A DNA stretch of 64,000 nt from UBA6059 sp965227155 (GTDB lineage: Bacteria; Bacteroidota; Bacteroidia; Cytophagales; Cyclobacteriaceae), in contig OZ245731.1 of the NCBI GenBank assembly GCA_965227155.1, positions 2,914,001-2,978,000 on the forward strand, in the 5' to 3' direction. Of this stretch, positions 1 to 10,000 are shown piece after piece. The translations under genes were made by a program, and so were the position numbers. Numbering within the stretch: the first letter of the stretch is position 1; each line of letters begins with the position of its first letter. The notes beneath the pieces are model-generated. The model was not told the DNA's origin and ran no database searches. It saw only the letters and a list, made by a program, of their open reading frames with translations.

Positions 1-77
1 TTGTAGTTTTCACCAAGATATCCTTCAATGGTTTTTGCTTTTGCTGGTGACTCGACAATGACTAAGTTTTTAGGCAT
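1..77 (-). CDS. topA: DNA topoisomerase I, N-terminal fragment (cut by window edge)
   Basis: Only the first 25 codons lie in the window; the rest runs off the left edge. The peptide begins MPKNLVIVESPAKAKTIEGY, which is the start of the Toprim domain of type IA topoisomerase I, including the glutamate of the VESPAKAKTI motif that helps bind Mg2+ at the active site. The enzyme relaxes negative supercoils. It is transcribed away from the SixA-like gene; the 126 bp between them must hold both promoters, but no clear promoter match was seen. Confidence 0.9.
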   Translation of the reverse strand, partial: MPKNLVIVESPAKAKTIEGYLGENY

Positions 78-203
78 AATGGGTATTTTTAATTTAAGGG
101 TGCCAAATATCAATAAATTTAGCTTACTTAAGCAAACATGAGCTAAACCGTGTAGGCGAAATTAGAACGCCATTTGGTCAAGAGTAACTGTAAAATAGGG
201 AAA

Positions 204-701
204 ATGGTTAGAAAACTTTTTTTGATAAGACATGCCGATGCAGAAGAAAGTAGTCGGGAGGTAAAAGATTTTGACAGACAACTGATGCGCATAGGATATC
301 AGCATGCTGCCCATGTGGGTAACTACCTGGCCAACGAGTCCATACATCCTGATTTGATGATATGCAGTACTGCAGCACGAGCCCGGCAAACCGCAGAGAC
401 TATTGCCGACCATATCAAATACGACTATTCAAGAATCCGCTATCAGGATGATCTCTACGAAGCTTCCGTGAGAATCATGCTTGGGCTTATCAATCAATTG
501 GAGGATAATTTTAAGGTTGTGGTCATGGTAGCTCATAATCCTTCCATCTCCTTTTTGGCTGATTACCTTACTCAAGAGAACATAGGAAATATGATGCCAG
601 CCGGTATTTGTGCCATTGAATTTGAAGGATTAGCATGGAAAGAGGTTTCTCAAAACACAGGTATTCTGAAAGCACATCTTTCTCCTGACGAATTGCAATA
701 A
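204..701 (+). CDS. SixA-like phosphohistidine phosphatase (histidine phosphatase superfamily)
   Basis: The protein (165 aa) opens with MVRKLFLIRHADAEE, carrying the RHG-type motif of the histidine phosphatase superfamily, here RHA as is usual in SixA. A second catalytic histidine lies in VMVAHNPSIS, followed by a short C-terminal segment. SixA proteins remove phosphate from phosphohistidine on signalling or PTS proteins; the target here is unknown. I chose the ATG at 204 rather than an in-frame TTG at 174 because the family starts right before the first strand. The gene is 9 bp upstream of glycerate kinase and probably cotranscribed with it. Confidence 0.85.
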   Translation: MVRKLFLIRHADAEESSREVKDFDRQLMRIGYQHAAHVGNYLANESIHPDLMICSTAARARQTAETIADHIKYDYSRIRYQDDLYEASVRIMLGLINQLEDNFKVVVMVAHNPSISFLADYLTQENIGNMMPAGICAIEFEGLAWKEVSQNTGILKAHLSPDELQ

Positions 702-710
702 AGAATATCA

Positions 711-1853
711 ATGAATCAAAAAGTAATTATAGCCCCCAACGCCTTTAAAGGAGCCCTTGATGCATTTCAAGTGGCTGAGGCTATCAGTAGCGGTTTAAAG
801 TTGAGTCACCTTTCAAATGAGCATGAGATCTTACCTATTGCGGATGGAGGTGATGGCACCCTGGAGGTTTTAGTAGGCTTTTTTCAAGGCACATATATTA
901 CCTGCCAGGTCGATGATCCACTTGGCAGGCCCATACAGGCAAAATTTGGATTGATAGAAGATGGAAAGACTGCCATTATTGAGATGGCTGCCGCCTCGGG
1001 CATTCGACATTTGAAGGAGCATGAATTAAATCCACTGAAAGCCAGCACTACCGGTACGGGCCAGCTGATCCGAGAAGCTTTAGATCGAAAAGTTGATGAA
1101 GTAATCATTACCCTAGGAGGGAGTGCTACTGTCGATGGTGCCTTGGGGATGCTGCAGGAATTGGGTTTAGAAGTTTTTGATAAAGATGGAAAAGCTTTGA
1201 TGGGCAATGGTAAAAACCTTTGGGAAATTTCAAGAATCAATTTGGAACCACTCCAAAAACGGGTAGGCAAAACTAGGTTTACACTTTTATGCGATGTTGA
1301 TAATCCGCTATTGGGTGAGAAAGGTGCGGCTGCCGTATTTGGACCTCAAAAAGGTGCCACCCCGGCGATGGTACCAATGCTGGAAAGTGGATTGAAAAAC
1401 TTCAGTCAAGTTACCAAGCAAGTAACCGGCATAGAAGTCGGTACTATGCCCCACGGTGGCGCCGCAGGTGGATGTGCAGCCTTTCTGCATGCTTATCTTG
1501 GTGCGCAAATTGTAGATGGTGCAGCATTTTTGCTTGATAAAATGGGGTTTGAAAATAAAATGAAAGACAGTACTATACTGATCACTGCCGAGGGCCGTAT
1601 CGATGAGCAAACCCGGCATGGGAAGGGTCCGTATTCGGTTGCCAAAAAAGCCCATGACGAGGGGTTGTTCGTAGTAGCACTGGCAGGTCAGATTGCTGCT
1701 GATTTTAACATTAGCGAATACCCCGCTTTTGATGTTGTTTTTCCTATTGGCGCAGGGCCATCCAGCCTTGATGAAGCGATTGAAAAGACGGCCTTAAACC
1801 TGAAGCGTACAGCTACACAAATTGGCAATTTATTGGCGGCCCAAATCGGCTAA
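711..1853 (+). CDS. Glycerate kinase (GlxK/GarK family)
   Basis: This 380-aa protein matches the type-2 glycerate kinase family from end to end: the N-terminal IIAPNAFKGALDAFQVAEAI, the PIADGGDGTLEVL motif, the ITLGGSATVDGALGMLQ loop, and the C-terminal TAEGRIDEQTRHGKGP segment. It phosphorylates glycerate, feeding it into lower glycolysis; whether the product is 2- or 3-phosphoglycerate cannot be read from sequence. Its 3' end overlaps the convergent TlpA-like gene by 24 bp. No glyoxylate or sugar-acid catabolism genes are adjacent in the window. Confidence 0.92.
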   Translation: MNQKVIIAPNAFKGALDAFQVAEAISSGLKLSHLSNEHEILPIADGGDGTLEVLVGFFQGTYITCQVDDPLGRPIQAKFGLIEDGKTAIIEMAAASGIRHLKEHELNPLKASTTGTGQLIREALDRKVDEVIITLGGSATVDGALGMLQELGLEVFDKDGKALMGNGKNLWEISRINLEPLQKRVGKTRFTLLCDVDNPLLGEKGAAAVFGPQKGATPAMVPMLESGLKNFSQVTKQVTGIEVGTMPHGGAAGGCAAFLHAYLGAQIVDGAAFLLDKMGFENKMKDSTILITAEGRIDEQTRHGKGPYSVAKKAHDEGLFVVALAGQIAADFNISEYPAFDVVFPIGAGPSSLDEAIEKTALNLKRTATQIGNLLAAQIG

Positions 1854-2411
1854 AAACTTCCTGAAAGATTCACTATTGTATTTGGCCATGCCCTCGCGTT
1901 GGAGGACGATTTCATTCTGCCGGTTCAAAACAAATGTAGTGGGAATGGCTTCATAAGCAAATGTAGGAGGTATACCTCCTTCTATCGTGTAAACCGGAAA
2001 TGCGAATGCTTTTCTATCCTGAAATTCCCAGGCTTTCGAAGCTTCCTGGTCTACCGAAATAAGGATAAAATGAGCTTCCTGATGCATATCTACGTACAAA
2101 TTTTCTATGTCCGGCATTTCCGCTATGCAGGGAGGGCACCAGGTAGCCCAGAAGTTTAGGAAAACAGGCTTATCAGCAAAGTCTCTCAGCGTAAGGATTT
2201 TACCCTCTCTATTTTTAAACTTTAAGTTCAAAGCATAATTGGGTAGTTGTTGCTTATCCTGATCAAGGTCAGGTTGCATTAATCCTGTGGCTAGTAGGCC
2301 TCTCTGCAGCTGGCCGATCACTTCGGTATGGTATCCCGTAAAGTACAAAACTCCTCCAACGGTAATTAAAATGACCCACTCAATAATTTCTCTTTTGGCT
2401 TTTTTCTGCAT
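1830..2411 (-). CDS. Membrane-anchored TlpA/ResA-like thioredoxin
   Basis: The 193-aa protein has one N-terminal hydrophobic segment (about residues 10-26) that should anchor it in the inner membrane. A periplasmic redoxin domain follows, with the motif FWATWCPPCIAEMP (Cys92 and Cys95, the CPPC redox pair typical of TlpA/ResA reductases). Such proteins reduce disulfides in exported proteins or apocytochrome c. The gene stands alone, convergent with glycerate kinase (24-bp coding overlap) and divergent from tex. The exact client is unknown. Confidence 0.88.
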   Translation of the reverse strand: MQKKAKREIIEWVILITVGGVLYFTGYHTEVIGQLQRGLLATGLMQPDLDQDKQQLPNYALNLKFKNREGKILTLRDFADKPVFLNFWATWCPPCIAEMPDIENLYVDMHQEAHFILISVDQEASKAWEFQDRKAFAFPVYTIEGGIPPTFAYEAIPTTFVLNRQNEIVLQREGMAKYNSESFRKFLADLGRQ

Positions 2412-2512
2412 TTATAGAACTGTAGTAAAGCGAAGGTAAAGACAATAAAAATCATTTGATATTTTTCATTGAGTAAGGTCTTATGTGGGCTGGCATTTGT
2501 AATGTAAAAATC

Positions 2513-2520
2513 TATTTTTG
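2513..2520 (+). promoter_or_regulatory. Possible -7 element of the tex promoter
   Basis: TATTTTTG matches the Bacteroidota -7 consensus TAnnTTTG and lies 28 bp before the tex start codon. The nearest upstream TTTG (2496-2499) is only 13 bp away, shorter than the usual 19-21, so the call rests on the -7 box alone. Confidence 0.3.
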
Positions 2521-2548
2521 CCGGCACAAGAAACAGAAAATCTACCTT

Positions 2549-4783
2549 ATGGATCATATTTCAAAGATTGCCAACGAATTGAGTGTAAAGCCTCAGCAAG
2601 TGAATGCCGTAGTGGGTTTACTTGATGAAGGCGCAACTGTTCCATTTATATCGAGGTATAGAAAAGAGCGTACCGGTAGTCTGGATGAAGTGTATATCAT
2701 GAAAATTAGAGATCGCATCCAGCAGCTACGTGATCTGGACACACGCAGGGAGGCGATTTTAAAATCAATCCGGGAGCAGGAAAAGCTAACACCGGAGTTA
2801 GAAAAGGCCATCAATGAGGCTGAGACAATGGCCGCTTTGGAAGACATATATCTGCCCTACAAGCCTAAAAGGAAAACAAAAGCCAGTGTGGCCAGGGAAA
2901 AGGGTCTTGAGCCACTTTCAGAAATACTTTTTGAGCAGGGGCAAGGTGATCCTGAATTGGTGGCAGCCGAATATGTCAATGAGGAGAAGGGTGTCAATTC
3001 AATACAGGAGGCCCTGCAAGGAGCCAGGGATATCATTGCAGAGCGGGTCAATGAAGATCAGGAGGTGCGTAAGCAAATGCGGCAACTTTTTGAAAAGGAT
3101 GCCATGGTAATATCAAAGGTCATTAAAGGGAAAGAGGAAGAAGGAGCAAAATACAAAGACTATTTCGAATGGGAGGAGAAGCTCGAAAGCATACCCTCAC
3201 ATCGCTTGTTGGCCATTCGTAGAGGTGAACGAGAGTTAATTCTTAGTGTAGATATCCAACCCGGTGAAGAGGAGGCGATAGCTTTGATGGAACGGCTGAA
3301 TCTCAAAAACAGTGGTAGCAACGCAGAGCAGGTGAAGATAGCGATAAAAGATGCCTACAAGCGATTGCTTAAGCCTTCTATGGAAACAGAGATGCGATTG
3401 TCCTCCAAAAATAATGCTGACGCAGAGGCTATCGGTGTATTTGCGGAAAACCTGAAGCAGTTGTTGCTTTCAGCTCCTCTGGGGCAGAAAAATGTGATGG
3501 GCATAGACCCGGGCTTCAGAACCGGCTGCAAGGTAGTCTGCCTTAACCAGCAGGGAAAATTATTACACAACACAGCTATATACCCTAATGAGCCACAAAA
3601 GGAAAAGATCAAGTCTGCAGAGACCATCAAACACCTGGTAAAAGAATTTAATATTGAGGCGATCGCTATTGGCAATGGTACCGCCAGTAGAGAAACTGAG
3701 CAGTTTGTGAAGTCCATTGACCTGGACAGCAAAGTGATCATTGCTCAGGTTAACGAGAGCGGTGCTTCGATTTACTCAGCCTCTGAAGTTGCCCGTGAGG
3801 AGTTTCCTGATTACGACATTACAGTAAGGGGTGCCGTTTCCATTGGCCGTCGCATGATGGATCCACTTGCTGAATTAGTTAAGATAGACCCAAAATCGAT
3901 AGGCGTGGGGCAGTACCAGCATGATGTAGACCAGGGTATGCTTAAAAGCTCGCTGGATGATGTGGTGATGGGCTGTGTGAATGCAGTGGGTGTTGAATTA
4001 AATACGGCCAGCAAGCAGCTGCTGACTTATGTATCCGGTCTGGGGCCATCATTGGCAGAAAACATTGTAAAATACAGGGATGCCAATGGTCCATTTCCAA
4101 CACGGGAGGCCCTAAAAAAAGTGCCCAGGCTTGGTGATAAGGCCTTTGAGCAGGCAGCTGGGTTCCTGAGAATCAGCAATGGTAAGCAAATTCTGGATAG
4201 AAGTGCGGTACACCCGGAGCGCTATGAAACCGTACAGCAAATGGCCAAAGACCTGGGTTGCACTATAGAAACGCTGGTGGCTGATAAAAACCTTAGGGCG
4301 AAGATTGATCTAAAAAAATATGTAAACAATGACCTTGGGATGCCCACCTTACAGGACATCATGGCTGAACTTGATAAACCTGGCCGCGATCCAAGAGCTC
4401 AATTTGAGGTTTTCCAGTTTGATGATAAGGTACATGAGATTACTGACCTGAAAATAGGGATGGTTCTACCTGGCATCATCACCAATATCACCAAATTTGG
4501 TGCTTTCGTGGATGTGGGCGTCCATCAGGACGGGCTGGTACATATCAGCCAATTGTCTGATGGTTTTGTAAGTGATCCTGCCAAGGTGGTTAAGCTTCAG
4601 CAAAAAGTGCAGGTTACCGTTACTGAAGTAGATGTACCCCGTAAGCGTATTGCACTTTCGATGAAATCAGACCCTTTCGGTAAGCAGGCTCCAAAGGCCA
4701 AGCCCAGCAGAAAACCAAGACAAGAGCCTGAAAATATGGCCGATAAACTATCTCAATTGAGAGGCAGGTTCAACAAACGCTGA
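2549..4783 (+). CDS. tex: Tex family RNA-binding / transcription accessory protein
   Basis: The product is 744 aa from the ATG at 2549; a longer reading frame upstream adds residues not found in the family. Domains in order are the Tex N-terminal helical region (starting MDHISKIANELSV), the YqgF/RNase H-like core (around GIDPGFRTGCKVV), the helix-hairpin-helix pair (around VSGLGPSLAENIV and VPRLGDKAFEQAAG), and a C-terminal S1 domain (LKIGMVLPGIITNITKFGAF onward). A basic tail follows. Tex binds nucleic acid and affects transcription and stress survival in several bacteria. It leads an apparent run of three genes to 7033. Confidence 0.95.
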   Translation: MDHISKIANELSVKPQQVNAVVGLLDEGATVPFISRYRKERTGSLDEVYIMKIRDRIQQLRDLDTRREAILKSIREQEKLTPELEKAINEAETMAALEDIYLPYKPKRKTKASVAREKGLEPLSEILFEQGQGDPELVAAEYVNEEKGVNSIQEALQGARDIIAERVNEDQEVRKQMRQLFEKDAMVISKVIKGKEEEGAKYKDYFEWEEKLESIPSHRLLAIRRGERELILSVDIQPGEEEAIALMERLNLKNSGSNAEQVKIAIKDAYKRLLKPSMETEMRLSSKNNADAEAIGVFAENLKQLLLSAPLGQKNVMGIDPGFRTGCKVVCLNQQGKLLHNTAIYPNEPQKEKIKSAETIKHLVKEFNIEAIAIGNGTASRETEQFVKSIDLDSKVIIAQVNESGASIYSASEVAREEFPDYDITVRGAVSIGRRMMDPLAELVKIDPKSIGVGQYQHDVDQGMLKSSLDDVVMGCVNAVGVELNTASKQLLTYVSGLGPSLAENIVKYRDANGPFPTREALKKVPRLGDKAFEQAAGFLRISNGKQILDRSAVHPERYETVQQMAKDLGCTIETLVADKNLRAKIDLKKYVNNDLGMPTLQDIMAELDKPGRDPRAQFEVFQFDDKVHEITDLKIGMVLPGIITNITKFGAFVDVGVHQDGLVHISQLSDGFVSDPAKVVKLQQKVQVTVTEVDVPRKRIALSMKSDPFGKQAPKAKPSRKPRQEPENMADKLSQLRGRFNKR

Positions 4784-4812
4784 AGATTTTCTACATTTAA
4801 GCAAAAAAGAAA

Positions 4813-6651
4813 ATGAGGTCCTACCTAACCTTTATTCTGTTGTTTTTAAATGTATTGGCTTTCGGTCAGCGATTGAAATACAAAGATATATACCCGCTTC
4901 TGGCTGAGCAGCGAATGGAAGAGGCAGTGCCCATGCTAAAGGAGTTTCTGGCGGATAAAAAAAATGCGGATGAACCCAATGCCAATCTTCAAATGGCCTA
5001 TGTTTTTGAAGATGAAGCACTCAACGCTCGTATTATTGCTGATAGCAGTAGACTTTACCAGACGGCCGATTCGGCTATTCTTTTCTTTTATCAGGCCAAA
5101 GTGCTGATCGATGAGCGGGAGGTAAAAAAGAATGATGATTATTACCAGGAGTTTTATCGGAGAGACCTGCGCACTGGGGAATTTGGCATTAAACTATCGG
5201 ATATACAGCTTGAAATTGATGCAAAAGTCAAGCAACTCAGAGACAGGGTTGATAAAGCACGACTCATCAATAGCAACCTTGCTGAAATTCAATCATTATA
5301 CGAAGCTTCGCAGGAGGCCTATCAGCAGTTGAATAGAAAATACAGCAACTACAATGACCTGCTACTGGCTTCTGGGGATGAAGAGTTGGCCTTGCTGTCT
5401 GTAATGGCTGAAAATGAGCCGGCAATTGACAGGGCTGTAAATACCATTACCAGTGCAGTGATTCGATTGGACAATACCGGTATAGATACAGATTACATTA
5501 AAAAGCCCATCGAAAAATATGCGCTTGATGGCCTGAGTAAACCTGAGTTTGATGCAGGAAATTTTCAGGTATGGGGCTATGCTGACTGGGCCAGAAAAGC
5601 GCGGCACACGATCATGACAGACACGCGTCCACTCCAGTATGCCATTGTCGATTTATACCATGGACTGGGAGATTTGGAGCAACAGCTAAAAAGGGATAAA
5701 TCTCTTACGGAGGATGAGCTTTGGCAGAAAACAGATCTATCATCCATAGAAGCCATAAAGTCTTATGATAATTCGCCTTTTGCCTGGCATTACATGGATT
5801 ACAAAGGGCAGGAGTTGCGGTATAGCTATCTCACAGATACAGCTATAGTAAAGGAACTGCAGGATAGTTCATCTGTGAGTTTTGCCATTAGCCACAATCA
5901 AAGAATTTTAGGGGTTTTGGAAAATCAGCTCAATGCCTTGGATGCACTTTCTGAAATCAATATCGCAGATGATAAGTTGAAATACAGCCAAATGATTAAT
6001 GAAGAGGGGGGAGTGGATGTTATTGAAAAAACTATAGCGAGTGCGATCAAAATCAATGAGCAACGTAGCGACCTATACAGCAATGCTCTCCTCTACTGGC
6101 GTGGTAGGGCGAAATGGGGTGTGCTACCCGATGACTCAGTAAACTTAGAGTACCCAGTGGATAGTTTGGTAATGGCGGATTTGGATAGTTTTGGAATTGC
6201 ACTGGCTCTATCACCTAAAGATAGTATAGATCTATACACAATTTCATTGTTTAAGCATGAAGGTATAGTTCATGGAAGCATGGTTGCCTTTGCGGATTCC
6301 AGAGAAAATTTATGGCGTACAGATTTTGATTTATTTGAAAAAGGGCTGCATAAGCGGGATACACTCGCTTTAGCTGCCTCATTCGTCTCTTCAGGTGAAG
6401 ACGTCTTTACGGCATATATTTTTGATCGCATGGTGACAGATAAGGAAAACCTTGCGGTTGTGAATGCGGCTTACGATGGTACCATGAACTGGCAGGTGAA
6501 TCTCAAGGTTCCTAATGCGCCGATAAAAACTACTTATAATGACACGCTGGGAGAGACTATTCTATTTCTGGTAGCTGAAGAAGCGCTATCTTCATTGGGG
6601 CCAGATGAGCGAGGGTATATTGTAATTGATAGGAATGGTACGATACGGTAA
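4813..6651 (+). CDS. Exported protein of unknown function
   Basis: I do not recognise a domain in this 612-aa protein. It starts with a clear signal peptide (MRSYLTFILLFLNVLAFGQ), so it is exported. The N-terminal 120 residues (LLAEQRMEEAVPMLKEFLAD and following) look helical and TPR-like; residues about 140-190 are charged and coiled-coil-like. The C-terminal third is a mix of strands. It follows tex by 29 bp and overlaps the downstream lipoprotein gene by 17 bp, so the last two are probably translated together and may act together at the envelope. Confidence 0.7.
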   Translation: MRSYLTFILLFLNVLAFGQRLKYKDIYPLLAEQRMEEAVPMLKEFLADKKNADEPNANLQMAYVFEDEALNARIIADSSRLYQTADSAILFFYQAKVLIDEREVKKNDDYYQEFYRRDLRTGEFGIKLSDIQLEIDAKVKQLRDRVDKARLINSNLAEIQSLYEASQEAYQQLNRKYSNYNDLLLASGDEELALLSVMAENEPAIDRAVNTITSAVIRLDNTGIDTDYIKKPIEKYALDGLSKPEFDAGNFQVWGYADWARKARHTIMTDTRPLQYAIVDLYHGLGDLEQQLKRDKSLTEDELWQKTDLSSIEAIKSYDNSPFAWHYMDYKGQELRYSYLTDTAIVKELQDSSSVSFAISHNQRILGVLENQLNALDALSEINIADDKLKYSQMINEEGGVDVIEKTIASAIKINEQRSDLYSNALLYWRGRAKWGVLPDDSVNLEYPVDSLVMADLDSFGIALALSPKDSIDLYTISLFKHEGIVHGSMVAFADSRENLWRTDFDLFEKGLHKRDTLALAASFVSSGEDVFTAYIFDRMVTDKENLAVVNAAYDGTMNWQVNLKVPNAPIKTTYNDTLGETILFLVAEEALSSLGPDERGYIVIDRNGTIR

Positions 6652-7033
6652 TTTTCAATGGTTTTTGTTGCTTGTTATGCTGTCATCCTGCCTGGAAGAG
6701 GACCTTTCGCAGCTATCGGAAGACCAGGCTTACAGGCTTCTGGTTTTTGAGAATAGCAAGGTTTGGGAAAGCGACGATCTGGATCTTACACTTACCCGAT
6801 TTGGCACTCAGAATACATTTCTCTTGCAAAGAGACGGTCTTGATACCTTGTCTTTCGGGTCATGGTCTCTTTCAGTCTCTGTAAATGAGGCATTCACAGA
6901 CAGTATTTTTTTTACTTTTGAAAGCAGCACTTCAGCTAATGTGCTTGAGGAGTTTTATGTAGTGCAGCAGCTCACCAGTCAGCATTTATTATTACTTACA
7001 GCGGAGGAAAGGGTAAGATTTACAAGTCAATAA
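6635..7033 (+). CDS. Small lipoprotein of unknown function
   Basis: The protein is 132 aa from the ATG at 6635; an upstream TTG at 6626 is less likely. Its N-terminus, MVRYGNFQWFLLLVMLSSCL, has a signal-peptidase II lipobox ending LSSC, so it should be lipidated. The mature part is short and strand-rich with no family I can name; its size and small beta fold resemble lipocalin-like lipoproteins, but that is a guess. It overlaps the preceding exported protein by 17 bp, which points to translational coupling. Confidence 0.65.
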   Translation: MVRYGNFQWFLLLVMLSSCLEEDLSQLSEDQAYRLLVFENSKVWESDDLDLTLTRFGTQNTFLLQRDGLDTLSFGSWSLSVSVNEAFTDSIFFTFESSTSANVLEEFYVVQQLTSQHLLLLTAEERVRFTSQ

Positions 7034-7040
7034 AAAAAAT

Positions 7041-7065
7041 AGAGTGCCTCAATTTGAAGCACTCT
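7041..7065 (-). terminator. Rho-independent terminator of the TSP3-repeat gene
   Basis: The inverted repeat AGAGTGC...GCACTCT continues inside as TCAA/TTGA across one mismatch. Read on the minus strand, the hairpin is followed by a run of T (7032-7039 on the plus strand is A-rich), right after the stop of the giant minus-strand gene. On the plus strand the T-tract is weak, so it serves the preceding lipoprotein gene less well. Confidence 0.75.
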
Positions 7066-7092
7066 TTCCAATTTGTAAGTTTTATAGGAGAG

Positions 7093-10000
7093 CTACTGTT
7101 TTATAAACTTTATATCAAATACCCTGTCCGGCATTTCTATTCTGATAAGGTACAATCCACTGTTCAAATGGTTTACCGTAATGGTCTGATTCTGCAGATC
7201 GCTTGTAAACCTACCATTGACTAAAGCCTGTCCACTCAGATTGATAATTTGATATCTCGCACCTGCCAGGGATATATTTGAACTGATGGTTAATCTATTA
7301 TTTAGTATTGGGTTAGGGTAAAGGTTGATGTTAATTGACTCATCAGTTTCAATTAATACAAATACGATTTCTGTACTTTCACTGTAGCCATCAAAATCTA
7401 TTTCCGTAACTCGGTAATAGTTAAAACCAATGGCAGGATTTTTATCCTCAAATTGATAGTCATTAACGGTAGAAGAAATATTTACTGCAGGTAACTCCCC
7501 AATAGTATTGAAGTCAAGCCCATTACGGCTTCTTTCAATCAAGAAATGACTTACATTTTCTTCATTTGTAGTAACCCAATCAAGCTGAACTCTTCCATTA
7601 ACCTCGCGAGCTGTGAAGCTTAGGAAGTCTAGCGGTAGAGTAACAGGTGCACTGGTGGTAGTTAGGTAGTCGCTTCCTGCAATAGAAGCCTCACCAAAGC
7701 TATCCGGGTCAAATAGATCTACTATTCCATCGCCATCAGAATCACGATAGGAGGGTTGCCCAAAATCCATAAAATTGGGAATACCATCATTGTCATTATC
7801 ATCAAGCCAATCAGGTATATTATTGCCGTTGGCATCTACTGCCGCATCAGTGGTATCTGACGGATAATAGTTTAATGACATGCCAGGGTTTGCAGCCGTA
7901 TAGGCAGCTTCAAATGCATCTGCTAAAGCCAGATATTCTACCAATGCATCATTGTCATCGCCTACAGGATCATTAGCTTCTATATAATCCCAGGCAGGTG
8001 TGCCAGCAATAGGATAAGTATCCCCATCTGAATTTAGATCGAGGAAGTCAGGGCTGCCATCTGAATCGGTATCTAGGGTCCCAAAAGTATCATCTCCACC
8101 AGTATCTGGATCATAGGCATTATGGAACCCATTATTATTAGCATCGTTTGCATTAAGAATGGATATAGAATATTCTCCATCAGTTTGCATGTCGGCTGGT
8201 AAGGTTCCACCGTTAGCTTCTACGGCATCTGGGAGGCCATCACTGTCTGAATCAAGATCGAGATGATTTGGAATGCCATCACCATCAAAGTCAAAAGCAC
8301 TGCAAACACCATTTACAATACCACCACATTCTGCTAGGTCGGAATCAAGATAATTCAAGACCCCATCACCATCAGCATCACCTGAAGGATCTACACCAGT
8401 GACGTTACCATCAATAATATCCGCTATCCCATCATTATCATCATCAGGATCATCGATATCGGCAACTCCATCATTGTCACTATCTACATGGCATGTTGTG
8501 AATGCATAGGATAAATTATCAATTAAAAGCTCTTTTCCATTGCCAGCTGAAAACTCAAGTCTTACCCATCTTGCAGAATTACTACCTGAAATTGTGTAGG
8601 TTAAAACAACTTCAGTAGTAGAGCTAGAAGATGCAGTATTTGTCGTCCCTTGATTAATAAATGGGCCTGAGTTGCTAAGACTAGAGGTAGCTAATAAAGT
8701 AACACTCTTATTCTCGCTTGATGAGAAGGAAATAAGAATTGATTCTCCCGAAGGAATGGTATCGGTTAGATCGACTATTATGAAGTTTCCATTAGAAGGT
8801 AATTCTGTGTAAAGATTATCTCCAGTCCCTAATATATTTGTTCTATCTGTTGCGCCGTTGAAGGCACCTATTTGATCAGCGTTTCCATTAAATTCTCTAG
8901 TGATAAAACCAAGTCCACAAGAACCTAATTGGTCTTCCAAATAATCTGGTACCCCGGATACTCCATCAAGGTCTAGAGGCTCATCCGCTGTTGGTATGCC
9001 ATCACCATCATCATCTGTATCTCTAAAGTCGGGCCGAGTATCTATATCAAAATCAGGTAGAGGCGCAGGGTTGGCTTCAAAAACATTCAAAAGGCCATCT
9101 CCATCCGTGTCACCACCATCTTCAAGGTCCACCACCGCATTAAAGTTTGTATCCCAATCAGCAAAGCCATCTTGATCATCATCATGGCCTTCTATAATAT
9201 CGAGGATACCATCATTATCAGAATCTAAATCAAGGTAGTCAGGATTACCTCTACCATCAGTATTTATTGGAATAACTGCACCTACGCCAACATCGCCATT
9301 AGGGGCTGCCTCTGTACTATCCAATATACCATCGTTATCAGAATCAATATCTAATGCATTGATTAGACCATCGCCATCAAAATCAAGGTTTGCTAATGGC
9401 GTTCCACCATTTTCCGGATCATATGGATCATGCAGTCCATTGCCGTCAGTATCTGCAAATCCATCAATAGTACCATTATTATCTGCGTCAGAGGCACCAT
9501 GCTCAATGGCATCAAATATACGGTCACCATCAGAATTCAAATCAAGATACGCAGGTACGCCATCGCCATCAGGATTTGATGATATATCTAATGGACCATT
9601 GCCACTATCCGTATCAAATATGTTTACTATGCCATCATTATCAGAATCTAGATTGTCATCAGCTCTCCCGTTTCCATCAGTATCTGTTCCTCCACTCTCA
9701 GTAATGTCAGGCACGCCATCATTATCAGAATCTAAATCAACTGAATTTGGAACACCGTCACCATCAGTGTCAAGATTGCCTAACCCACTAACGCCAATAG
9801 TATCATCAATTCCATCTGAATTTCCATCTGAGAACGAATCAACTATTCCATCACCATCGTCTGTGCCTCCAGCCTCTACGATATCATAAATGCCGTCATT
9901 GTCTGAATCCAAATCAAGGAAATCAGGAATCCCATCGAGATCAGCATCAAACGCATCTACTATGCCATCTCCGTTAGAATCATTACTACCATCAACATCT

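Noticed and set aside
2483..2548. N-terminal extension of Tex by 22 residues
   Set aside because: Tex proteins start near MDHISKIA; the extension is Cys/His-rich, unlike the family, and covers the likely promoter.
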